Shown: one piece after another, positions 1 to 4,197 of the stretch
Position numbering within the stretch: the first letter of the stretch is position 1
Layout of the letters: every line of letters starts with the position of its first letter
Program-made: the position numbers and the translations under genes
The notes under the pieces: model-generated
The model's input: the letters and a program-made list of their open reading frames with translations, nothing else
What the model was told of the DNA's origin: nothing
The model's database searches: none
NCBI GenBank assembly: GCA_030603035.1
Contig: JAUVYQ010000119.1
Coordinates: 1-8,229 of the forward strand
DNA from: Phycisphaerae bacterium
GTDB taxonomy: Bacteria; Planctomycetota; Phycisphaerae; Sedimentisphaerales; SG8-4
Reading direction: 5' to 3'
DNA: 8,229 nucleotides

Positions 1-66
1 AATCCAGGGGAGCGGAGGACAGGTGCGGATTTCGAACCTGTGGAGGAAAAAAAATGGAAGCCTTAA
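1..66 (+). CDS. possible 3' end of an upstream gene (partial)
   Basis: Frame 1 is open from the window edge to a TAA at 64-66 and encodes a 21-residue tail ending in EEKKWKP, a charged ending typical of small archaeal proteins. It would overlap the next gene's ATG (54) by 13 nt, in keeping with the packed layout elsewhere. The other two frames are also open across this short stretch, so this is only a candidate. Nothing can be said about function. Confidence 0.3.
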   Translation, partial: NPGERRTGADFEPVEEKKWKP

Positions 67-395
67 AACAATTAGAATCACCTTTTGAGTTCCTAGATCT
101 ACCGGATTGCTCGAGTATTATTTTGAAGCCGGTGGACTGGCAGTTCGGAACGGCGAGGGTACATCCCCCTTGGCTACCAGAGGGGGTGTATAGGACTACT
201 AACGTGCTGAGGATTCACGTCCTACCGGCGGATAAGCCGCTCTTTCCACACTACTACGATTTCGGACAAAAGACGCTGGTCCCTCAAGTTATGTCAATTT
301 TGACAGCTGGCATACCAGCTGATCACGCAATCAAGATACACGCTGTCGGGGTAGGACCTAAAAAGCGCTTTCAAGTGAGCTTAGTTCCAGTCTAA
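54..395 (+). CDS. hypothetical 113-aa protein
   Basis: I do not recognise this family. The start ATG at 54 has a GGAGG site at 42-46 with a 7-nt spacer; the frame is also open upstream to the window edge, so a longer form cannot be excluded. The protein looks like a compact globular domain. It has a mixed hydrophobic N-terminal half and an aromatic and proline-rich core with DWQFG near residue 28, HPPWLPEGVYRTTN at about 37-50 and FPHYYDFG at about 64-71. A beta-rich C-terminus follows (IKIHAVGVG, then RFQVSLVPV). There is no signal peptide, membrane segment or cysteine pair. The ordered motifs and even codon use argue for a real gene. It converges on the ParB-like gene, with the two stop codons overlapping (392-395). 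Confidence 0.8.
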   Translation: MEALKQLESPFEFLDLPDCSSIILKPVDWQFGTARVHPPWLPEGVYRTTNVLRIHVLPADKPLFPHYYDFGQKTLVPQVMSILTAGIPADHAIKIHAVGVGPKKRFQVSLVPV

Positions 396-1417
396 GGCGA
401 CTGGCGTTCGAGCTCTTCCCTCATCATTTTTTTTACTAACGCGCGTAGTTTGTCGTCCCCAATCACGGTAGATTTTTCTGGAAGAGAAGACACCGTTTCT
501 GGAGGCGGCGGAGGGCTAAATGTCTCTGGAGGTTGCGTACGTATTTCTTGTTCGGTCATAAACTGCCGTTGACGGGCGTCCCAGGCCTGCTGCAGTTCAA
601 GAGCTTTGTAGATGCGATCCATACCGGCCTTTCCAGTCCCGCACTGAGAAATAACGTACTTAGAGAGCTCATAACAGCCGGTACAGACGGCCGGCAGATG
701 GATTTCCTCGCGAGGCACCATATTGCCGCAGACCAGACATTGTCCGTAGCGTACCAGCTGTTCTGGTTCGGGAGGCGGCGGCGGAACGGTCGTGCCTGTT
801 TTTTCGCTGACTCTACGGGCCGCTTCGCACTCCGCCAGGCGGTTATTAACATAGTGATGCATTACAGGGGTAGACCAGCTATGCGTGAGCGCGGCTGATA
901 GTGCAGCATCGGCTTCTCTCAAGTCAGGAAGTCGCATAGCTTCGCGGACGTGTGTAACTTTGATGCGTTTTTCAGCGAGGGCCTGTTGGTAGACCTCCGG
1001 CAACTTAAGGAGTCCGACCATAAACTTGACCCAGCCCTTCTTGTGATTAAAGACGAGGGCAATCTCGTCTACCGTGCTGCCTTCCTCGAGGGCCTTTTGT
1101 ATGACCCTCGCGGTGCTGATAGGCTCAACGCTGCCCCTCGCATAGTTTTCCGCCAAGTGCATCATCAATGCGTCTTTGGCATCAGCCTCAATAATTTTTA
1201 CGTCAACCTCAGTCATACCGCGTTTCTGAAGCTCTAAAAGTCGGGTTTTACCGGCGATAAGCTCAAAGTTTCCGTCTGGAAGAGGACGGACAAGAAGATC
1301 CTGCAGCACGCCGTATTTTTCGATCGTCCCCTCAAAAAAGGCGCGTTGCTCAGTTGTCAATTGACTCGAGGCCCGGATCTCGGGCACCACGATCTTTTCA
1401 ATGTTAATTTTTGTCAT
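392..1417 (-). CDS. ParB/Spo0J-like DNA-binding protein with C-terminal zinc ribbon
   Basis: This 341-aa protein has the layout of the ParB family (nucleotide-dependent DNA clamps that bind parS sites for partition, or related regulators). Residues 1-95 form the ParB N-terminal domain, with AGKTRLLEL at 55-63 in place of the classic GERR box and LAENYARGSVEPIS at 88-101 as the second box. Residues 101-165 look like the helix-turn-helix region (EGSTVDEIALVFNHKKGWV). A proline-rich linker at 212-218 leads to a zinc ribbon with C227, C230, C245 and C248. A second proline run lies at 302-306, and the charged helical tail may dimerise. The C-terminal ribbon is unusual for chromosomal ParB. No ParA ATPase is visible in the window, so partition, transcriptional regulation or another clamp role all remain possible. 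Family assignment is from motifs; the function is inferred. Confidence 0.85.
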   Translation of the reverse strand: MTKINIEKIVVPEIRASSQLTTEQRAFFEGTIEKYGVLQDLLVRPLPDGNFELIAGKTRLLELQKRGMTEVDVKIIEADAKDALMMHLAENYARGSVEPISTARVIQKALEEGSTVDEIALVFNHKKGWVKFMVGLLKLPEVYQQALAEKRIKVTHVREAMRLPDLREADAALSAALTHSWSTPVMHHYVNNRLAECEAARRVSEKTGTTVPPPPPEPEQLVRYGQCLVCGNMVPREEIHLPAVCTGCYELSKYVISQCGTGKAGMDRIYKALELQQAWDARQRQFMTEQEIRTQPPETFSPPPPPETVSSLPEKSTVIGDDKLRALVKKMMREELERQSP

Positions 1418-1428
1418 GTTTTAAGACT

Positions 1429-1440
1429 AGTCCCGGGACT
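1429..1440. promoter_or_regulatory. 12-bp perfect palindrome between TATA box and start of the ParB-like gene
   Basis: AGTCCCGGGACT is a perfect palindrome. It sits between the TATA box and the predicted start of the ParB-like gene, where a bound protein would block or alter initiation. Autoregulation by the ParB-like protein is a reasonable inference; the binder is not known. Confidence 0.5.
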
Positions 1441-1453
1441 TTTTAAAAATAGT
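1439..1453 (-). promoter_or_regulatory. promoter of the ParB-like gene, probably leaderless
   Basis: On the minus strand ATTTTTAAAAAG is a good archaeal TATA box. Its centre lies about 28 bp before the ATG at 1417, so transcription should begin at or within a few bases of the start codon. No Shine-Dalgarno sequence precedes that ATG, which also fits a leaderless mRNA. Confidence 0.6.
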
Positions 1454-1478
1454 GAGCTAGGTCGCGGCAGGTGCCTCG

Positions 1479-1493
1479 ACTGGGGATCCCAGT
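1479..1493. repeat. interrupted palindrome ACTGGG-GAT-CCCAGT
   Basis: Six-bp arms match perfectly around a 3-bp centre, 39 bp upstream of the ParB-like TATA box when read on the minus strand. Similar GC-rich dyads occur at 1542-1552 (CCAGGACCTGG) and 2540-2554 (TCCAGGTAACCTGGA), suggesting related protein-binding sites. Confidence 0.45.
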
Positions 1494-1541
1494 TAAAATA
1501 TGTCTTTTTAAGATACAAGTGGTCCCCCGGGTACCAAGATC

Positions 1542-1552
1542 CCAGGACCTGG
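1542..1552. repeat. palindrome CCAGG-A-CCTGG
   Basis: A perfect 11-bp dyad sharing its half-site with 2541-2553 in the second intergenic region. It abuts the AT-rich inverted repeat that begins at 1551. Confidence 0.4.
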
Positions 1553-1592
1553 AAGTTAAAATTTCTAGAAAGGACGTTAAAATTTAACTTCC
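1551..1592. repeat. AT-rich inverted repeat
   Basis: GGAAGTTAAAATTT (1551-1564) is answered by AAATTTAACTTCC (1580-1592), differing by one extra A. The arms surround CTAGAAAGGACGTTA and could extrude a cruciform or bind a dimer. The decamer GTTAAAATTT also occurs twice in direct orientation here, 21 bp apart. Confidence 0.5.
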
Positions 1593-1618
1593 ATGGAATC
1601 GCTTCCGAGGTACTTTTG

Positions 1619-1636
1619 TTAGAACATATGTTCTAA
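1619..1636. repeat. 18-bp perfect palindrome TTAGAACATATGTTCTAA
   Basis: The longest perfect dyad in the window, in the middle of the intergenic control region. Its length and context make it the best single candidate for a parS-like or repressor-binding site. No second copy was found by eye. Confidence 0.5.
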
Positions 1637-1662
1637 GACGATCCGTCGTTGCATCCTATTTC

Positions 1663-1677
1663 CGTTATACCATAACG
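1663..1677. promoter_or_regulatory. operator-like dyad CGTTAT-ACC-ATAACG (copy 1)
   Basis: Perfect 6-bp arms around ACC. Near-identical copies lie 64 and 94 bp to the right (1727-1741, 1757-1770) and four degenerate copies lie at 2593-2690. This copy is the most symmetrical and best defines the consensus. Confidence 0.6.
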
Positions 1678-1711
1678 ACTTAAATGCGCGCACAACTTGG
1701 TAAGCTAACTC

Positions 1712-1748
1712 TTTATAAATAAGGTGCGTTATACCATAATATTTATAA
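1712..1748 (+). promoter_or_regulatory. TATA boxes for the 1784 gene, interleaved with operators
   Basis: TTTATAAATA at 1712-1721 would start transcription near 1743. ATATTTATAA at 1739-1748 would start it near 1770. The dyads at 1727-1741 and 1757-1770 lie on or just after these elements, so a protein bound there would be expected to repress. Which TATA box is used cannot be told from sequence. Confidence 0.5.
1727..1741. promoter_or_regulatory. operator-like dyad, copy 2
   Basis: CGTTATACCATAATA matches copy 1 over its first 13 bases. It lies between the two TATA boxes of the 1784 gene. Confidence 0.55.
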
Positions 1749-1750
1749 CA

Positions 1751-1770
1751 GTATAACGTTATACCATTAC
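1751..1770. promoter_or_regulatory. operator-like dyad, copy 3, fused to palindrome GTATAACGTTATAC
   Basis: CGTTATACCATTAC at 1757-1770 differs from copy 1 at one position within the dyad and is offset 30 bp (about three helical turns) from copy 2. Its left half also forms a perfect 14-bp palindrome at 1751-1764, so this site offers two overlapping dyads just before the ribosome-binding site. Confidence 0.55.
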
Positions 1771-1783
1771 CTGGTGATAAAGA

Positions 1784-2125
1784 ATGATTGTACTAGTAAA
1801 ATATCCATCCGACGGAAATAAGAAACAGAAAGTCTACCGAGCCGTCACCCGCGCAATAACTTCAGGCGCGGTACAGAAGGACGTCTCGGTCGTTCTTGAA
1901 CTCGAAGAGACTCTAGCGAATGTCCTACAAACCTACTGCAAAAAAGACGGTGCGATCTTTGAGATTCTCGGTACTGAGACACAGGTCGATCCGAAGCTGC
2001 AGGCCAAATTTGACCTGCAGTCAAAAATTTTGCTTTGGCTCGCCCAACGCGAAAAAAGTACTTTATTTAAAGTCGTGTTTGAGCTTGGCCTGTCAAAAGA
2101 ACAATTACAGGAGGCGTTGAAGTAA
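1784..2125 (+). CDS. hypothetical 113-aa protein, possible C-terminal helix-turn-helix
   Basis: The start ATG at 1784 is preceded by GGTGAT at 1773-1778, complementary to the archaeal 16S rRNA 3' end. The N-terminal part (1-65) mixes beta strands and helices (MIVLVKYP; VSVVLELEETLANVLQTY). Residues 77-112 (from DLQSKILLWLAQ to LSKEQLQEALK) read like a small helical or helix-turn-helix domain ending the protein. I do not recognise the family. The promoter is embedded in operator-like dyads that recur downstream of the next gene, so this protein is a natural candidate for the autoregulator that binds them; that is inference from position only. The stop overlaps the next start as TAATG, so the two genes are co-translated. 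Confidence 0.85.
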   Translation: MIVLVKYPSDGNKKQKVYRAVTRAITSGAVQKDVSVVLELEETLANVLQTYCKKDGAIFEILGTETQVDPKLQAKFDLQSKILLWLAQREKSTLFKVVFELGLSKEQLQEALK

Positions 2126-2394
2126 TGGACTGGGTAGACGAGTTATTCGAGGAAGAGGAAGAGGCCGAAGAGGAAGAGGTCGAAGAGGAAGAGTACGAAG
2201 TGCCGCCGATATCGCCGAAAGTAGTGCCCAGGCCTCGAAAGGCCAAGAAATTCCCTAAATTCTGGGATATTATCGCGTGGGTTAAAGAGAATCCCGACAA
2301 AGTGACCGAAAAGACCCTCAAAAAGAATCCGGCCCAGTGGAAGGGCATCATTCAGACGATTTTAGCAATAGCTGAGGAAATTTACCTCGGCTAA
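2125..2394 (+). CDS. hypothetical 89-aa protein with acidic N-terminus
   Basis: The ATG overlaps the previous stop (TAATG), with GGAGG at 2110-2114. Residues 7-23 are almost all glutamate, encoded by a purine-rich GAAGAG microsatellite at about 2148-2193. A proline and basic linker follows (VVPRPRKAKKFPKF, 33-46). The C-terminal domain of about 45 residues is helical, with FWDIIAWVKENPDKV and WKGIIQTILAIAEEIY. It is too polar for a membrane protein. The acidic tail may mimic nucleic acid or bind a basic partner, plausibly the co-encoded 113-aa protein, but no family is recognised and this is inference. Confidence 0.8.
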   Translation: MDWVDELFEEEEEAEEEEVEEEEYEVPPISPKVVPRPRKAKKFPKFWDIIAWVKENPDKVTEKTLKKNPAQWKGIIQTILAIAEEIYLG

Positions 2395-2395
2395 C

Positions 2396-2413
2396 TTTTT
2401 TTTTATTTTAAAT
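2396..2413 (+). terminator. oligo-T terminator of the 1784-2394 operon
   Basis: A run of nine T (2396-2404) followed by ATTTTA starts two bases after the stop codon. Archaeal RNA polymerase terminates at such plain T tracts without a hairpin. Confidence 0.65.
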
Positions 2414-2539
2414 GCTAATCTTATTAAATATTTAATGAAATTTCTATTTAATTTACGCGCACGATTTGAGGTGCCGCCTGCGCTGCGCATAAAGAATTGC
2501 TAATTTTGGCGATCTCGGTATTTTGGGTATTTTCCTTAT

Positions 2540-2554
2540 TCCAGGTAACCTGGA
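2540..2554. repeat. 15-bp palindrome TCCAGGT-A-ACCTGGA
   Basis: Perfect 7-bp arms around one base. It shares the CCAGG/CCTGG half-sites with 1542-1552 and resembles the GC-rich dyad at 2785-2798. Confidence 0.45.
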
Positions 2555-2592
2555 GCAATCTAAAGCTCGTATTAGCTCAAACCTGTGTCATA

Positions 2593-2627
2593 GTTACCTC
2601 ATAACTACTTTTGTGTTACACTATAAC
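2593..2627. promoter_or_regulatory. degenerate operator-like dyads, copies 4 and 5
   Basis: GTTACCTCATAAC (2593-2605) and GTTACACTATAAC (2615-2627) keep the GTTA and ATAAC ends of the 1663 site and start 22 bp apart, about two helical turns. Confidence 0.45.
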
Positions 2628-2656
2628 AGAATCATCCACCAGGAGAAATCGATTTC

Positions 2657-2690
2657 GATATGTCATAACGATAACACGTTATATCATAAC
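2657..2690. promoter_or_regulatory. operator-like dyads, copies 6 and 7
   Basis: GATATGTCATAAC (2657-2669) and GTTATATCATAAC (2678-2690, one mismatch from the 1664-1676 core) start 21 bp apart, and copy 6 starts 42 bp after copy 5. The face-of-helix spacing supports cooperative binding of one regulator. Confidence 0.5.
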
Positions 2691-2720
2691 ATCTAAAAAA
2701 GGACCGAATTCCCATGGAAT

Positions 2721-2823
2721 ATGACAATTCGTGATCTTTCGGAGTGTCAAGGTCCCCCCATGACAATTAATGACATAGTTTTGGTCCAGCGCGCTGGATG
2801 TATTTTTTATGACGATTCGTGAT
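2721..2823. repeat. three direct repeats of ATGACAATTCGTGAT
   Basis: Copies are ATGACAATTCGTGAT (2721-2735), ATGACAATTAATGAC (2760-2774) and ATGACGATTCGTGAT (2809-2823). Each has an imperfect dyad of the form ATnAC-n5-GTnAT. The perfect palindrome at 2785-2798 lies between copies 2 and 3. They look like a second set of protein-binding sites or iterons; no gene starts immediately downstream. Confidence 0.5.
2785..2798. repeat. 14-bp perfect palindrome TCCAGCGCGCTGGA
   Basis: A GC-rich dyad within an AT-rich region, between repeat copies at 2760 and 2809. Its ends (TCCAG/CTGGA) resemble those of 2540-2554. Confidence 0.45.
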
Positions 2824-2860
2824 ATACAACCGCTTCTTTTTCTCGAATTTTGAGCAAAAG

Positions 2861-2870
2861 GGGTATACCC
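2861..2870. repeat. palindrome GGGTATACCC followed by CTCTAGAG
   Basis: Two adjacent perfect palindromes (2861-2870 and 2870-2877). TATACCC also occurs near 3201-3207, just before the right arm of the inverted repeat. Confidence 0.3.
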
Positions 2871-2910
2871 TCTAGAGTCAACAGCTAATTTTTTTTATAC
2901 GAATAAAGAT

Positions 2911-2945
2911 TGTCTCTCTCTCTATATTTTTAACATAACACGAAC
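2911..2945 (-). repeat. left arm of inverted repeat with promoter-like core
   Basis: The last 17 bases, TTTAACATAACACGAAC (2929-2945), are an exact reverse complement of 3212-3228. Beyond them both arms continue as TATATA followed by a CT/GA run of slightly different length. On the minus strand this arm reads GTTAAAAATATAGAGAG, a TATA-like box pointing left into a stretch with no gene. The direct motif TACCCCCT lies beside both arms (2947-2954 and 3203-3210). Confidence 0.55.
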
Positions 2946-2988
2946 CTACCCCCTATAAAAAAAAGAACTTTAAAGATAACTTTCTGAG

Positions 2989-3069
2989 ATGTGTCTTACT
3001 ACACGAAAAAGGTGGCAAAAAAGAGGCGATAGCTTGACAAACGTAAAGATAGAAGAAGAACTAAAGTAG
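2989..3069 (+). CDS. possible 26-aa leader peptide
   Basis: An ATG at 2989 opens 26 codons (MCLTTRKRWQ to KIEEELK) ending with TAG at 3067-3069. A TATA-like tract (TATAAAAAAAAG at 2954-2965) lies about 30 bp upstream, so the ORF would be leaderless; there is no Shine-Dalgarno. It runs through the 5' strands of the RNA helices described at 3027-3130. It could be chance; kept at low confidence because of that overlap. Confidence 0.2.
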   Translation: MCLTTRKRWQKRGDSLTNVKIEEELK

Positions 3070-3130
3070 CTTCTAACGTCACGCTACAGAAAGTAGCGTG
3101 GAAATATAAAGCTATCGATAGTGATAGCTT
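3027..3130 (+). ncRNA. candidate structured RNA with three-way junction and a switchable helix
   Basis: Three nested helices can form. P1 pairs CGATAGCTT (3027-3035) with AAGCTATCG (3109-3117), 9 bp. P2 pairs ACGT (3041-3044) with ACGT (3076-3079), then AGAAG (3051-3055) with CTTCT (3070-3074). P3 pairs CACGCTAC (3080-3087) with GTAGCGTG (3093-3100), 8 bp with loop AGAAA. P2 and P3 abut and could stack. The 3' strand of P1 can instead pair with GATAGCTT (3123-3130), an exclusive hairpin. TATA-like elements at 2954-2965 and 2969-2977 could drive transcription. It matches no RNA class I know. A leader regulating the 3286 operon or a stand-alone RNA are both possible. Confidence 0.45.
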
Positions 3131-3211
3131 GCTAGAAGGTGCTGGGGGAGGAAACTATAAACTGTTATCTATTCTTTCAATTTCTCTTTTGGGAAAGTTA
3201 TATACCCCCTC

Positions 3212-3256
3212 GTTCGTGTTATGTTAAATATATAGAGAGACACAACGTATATATAC
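3212..3256 (+). promoter_or_regulatory. right arm of inverted repeat and promoter of the 3286-5422 operon
   Basis: The right arm (3212-3244) mirrors 2911-2945. On the plus strand it carries TTAAATATATA (3224-3234), a TATA box that would start transcription near 3255 and give a leader of about 30 nt containing the ribosome-binding site. A second TATA-like palindrome, GTATATATAC (3247-3256), would start near 3277. CATAACAC, found in both arms (on opposite strands), recurs at 3256-3263. Confidence 0.5.
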
Positions 3257-3285
3257 ATAACACTACTATTTTTAGAGGATCTAAA

Positions 3286-3723
3286 ATGACACTAGATCGA
3301 GAATATCCAGCTCAAGAGCGGAGGCGGCAACGTATCCGTGTCTTGGAGCGCTTAATTTTGCACAATCCCGGGCAGACATACAAGCGAATCGCAGCGGTAA
3401 TAAGTATTCGCTTCGGTCTGCTACCCCGGACCGTCCGAAAGTACGTAGATGTACTTCTCGACGCCGGTCTTGTGGTGGAGGACGAAGGAGTACTTTACAC
3501 AGCAAACAACATACCTTCGCATCTTGCGGAACGATATGTTAAACCCCCTGCTGCGGAGGTGTCTACCGAGAACGTGCTGACTGCGGAGTCTTTGACTCCC
3601 GACGAAGCTGCTATACTCGAGGCAGCTACGATCGTATCCCCTAAAATAACCGAGAAAGAAGTGGAGGAAGAAATAAATGCCGAAAAACCCGAAAAAAGAC
3701 GCGAAAAACGCGAAGAACAATGA
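3286..3723 (+). CDS. winged-helix DNA-binding protein, 145 aa
   Basis: The start chosen is ATG 3286, preceded by GAGGATC and correctly placed after the promoter. A GTG 147 bp upstream would add 49 residues translated from the promoter itself and is rejected. Residues 8-20 are strongly basic (AQERRRQRIRVLE). Residues 18-72 form a winged helix: RLILHNPGQTYKRIAAVIS, then LLPRTVRKYVDVLLDAGLV as recognition helix, then VVEDEGVLYTA as the wing. The C-terminal part (85-145) is acidic then highly charged (EKPEKRREKREEQ) and probably disordered. As first gene of the operon it is a likely transcription regulator, perhaps of its own promoter region. DNA binding is supported by fold pattern; the target is inference. 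Confidence 0.85.
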   Translation: MTLDREYPAQERRRQRIRVLERLILHNPGQTYKRIAAVISIRFGLLPRTVRKYVDVLLDAGLVVEDEGVLYTANNIPSHLAERYVKPPAAEVSTENVLTAESLTPDEAAILEAATIVSPKITEKEVEEEINAEKPEKRREKREEQ

Positions 3724-4192
3724 TGAAAAATTTAAGGGCTTCATTTGCCCCTTAATGTCGCGTGGCGCTCCGGTTTACTGTGTACGGAAACAATGCCAGC
3801 TGTGGATACCCTACACCATCGAAGGGCCCGAAAGCACGGGCATGACTTTTGAGTGCGCCTTTTGGCTACAAGCGATGTCTACGCACCTGCTGGCCCAAAA
3901 CCTCTTCATCTTACGTAAGGAGGTTCGCAGGCTGGTGGATCGCCCGGCGGTGGCAGCTAGCCCCGCTGCAGCAGCCACTGAAATCAGTAAAAACGAGACG
4001 GTCGAGTACCTAAAACGCTACGAACCCGATGTCACCGTCGCAGTTACAGCTGACGGTGTCAACTTGCAAGGCTGGGTAAAAGACGATGCAAAGCGCGAGG
4101 AAATGTTCCAGTGGCTCAAAGGACAGGGCTTCAGATTTCACCGCGAAGGCCCGGTGAAATGCTGGTTCAAGGAATTCACGAAGGAGGGCTAA
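3677..4192 (+). CDS. four-cysteine protein with C-terminal alpha/beta domain, 171 aa
   Basis: The ATG at 3677 has GGAGG at 3663-3667 and overlaps the previous gene by 47 nt. A basic N-terminus (2-20) precedes a metal-binding module with C24, C35, C40 and C60 in the order CPLMSRG, VYCVRKQCQLW, ECAFW. Small proteins with a CPLMS start and a later CxxxxC-x-LW pair are common in archaeal and phage genomes and are presumed zinc or Fe-S binders; the exact ligand is unknown. An Ala/Pro linker (91-101) leads to a second domain (about 107-168) with VTVAVTADGVNLQGWV and GFRFHREGPVKCWFKEF, a pattern of strands and a helix ending in an aromatic and lysine motif. Function is not known; nucleic-acid binding is plausible. 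Confidence 0.85.
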   Translation: MPKNPKKDAKNAKNNDEKFKGFICPLMSRGAPVYCVRKQCQLWIPYTIEGPESTGMTFECAFWLQAMSTHLLAQNLFILRKEVRRLVDRPAVAASPAAAATEISKNETVEYLKRYEPDVTVAVTADGVNLQGWVKDDAKREEMFQWLKGQGFRFHREGPVKCWFKEFTKEG

Positions 4193-4197
4193 ATGCG

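Larger units (their letters stand above)
1418..1783. other. 366-bp intergenic control region rich in palindromes; candidate centromere or origin
   Basis: No credible gene lies between the leftward ParB-like gene and the rightward 113-aa gene. The stretch holds perfect dyads at 1429-1440, 1479-1493, 1542-1552, 1589-1598, 1619-1636 and 1751-1764, an AT-rich inverted repeat at 1551-1592, and three GTTAT-n3-ATAAC sites. The decamer GTTAAAATTT occurs at 1555-1564 and 1576-1585, with GTTAAAATAT at 1492-1501. Dense repeats next to a ParB-like gene are what a partition site or replication origin looks like, but which of the two (or neither) is not decided by sequence alone. Confidence 0.5.
2395..3285. 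other. 890-bp non-coding control region
   Basis: No convincing gene of more than about 30 codons was found on either strand. From left to right it holds an AT-rich stretch with palindrome ATTAAATATTTAAT (2423-2436), a GC-rich patch, the dyad 2540-2554, four operator-like dyads (2593-2690), a second repeat family (2721-2823), palindromes at 2785-2798 and 2861-2870, an inverted repeat with arms at 2911-2945 and 3212-3244, a structured-RNA candidate (3027-3130) and the promoter of the 3286 operon. Several motifs repeat those of 1418-1783: the dyads, CCAGG/CCTGG, TTCCATGGAA versus TTCCCATGGAA, GGTCCCCC and CGCGCAC. This suggests that the same proteins act on both regions. Confidence 0.55.

Noticed and set aside
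533..898. Plus-strand open frame of 121 codons inside the ParB-like gene
   Set aside because: It is antisense to a well-supported ParB-like gene and its translation shows no coherent fold; the same holds for the frames at 556-852, 950-1237 and 1346-1636.
2148..2193. GAAGAG tandem tract as a regulatory repeat
   Set aside because: It is coding and explained by the poly-glutamate segment.
2067..2351. Minus-strand serine-rich 94-codon frame
   Set aside because: The serine run is just the reverse reading of the GAAGAG tract that encodes the acidic N-terminus of the 89-aa protein.
2593..2823. CRISPR array
   Set aside because: Repeats are 13-15 bp, degenerate and irregularly spaced (21-49 bp), with no spacer structure or cas genes.
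3027..3130. tRNA or box C/D RNA
   Set aside because: No acceptor-stem/T-loop pattern (no GTTCRA) and no paired C and D boxes in the expected positions.
2911..3244. Insertion sequence with terminal inverted repeats
   Set aside because: No transposase and no target-site duplication at the ends; kept only as an inverted repeat with a transposon-like option.
3139..3285. 49-residue N-terminal extension of the winged-helix gene from GTG 3139
   Set aside because: It would translate the TATA boxes and the right arm of the inverted repeat; ATG 3286 has a ribosome-binding site and fits the fold.
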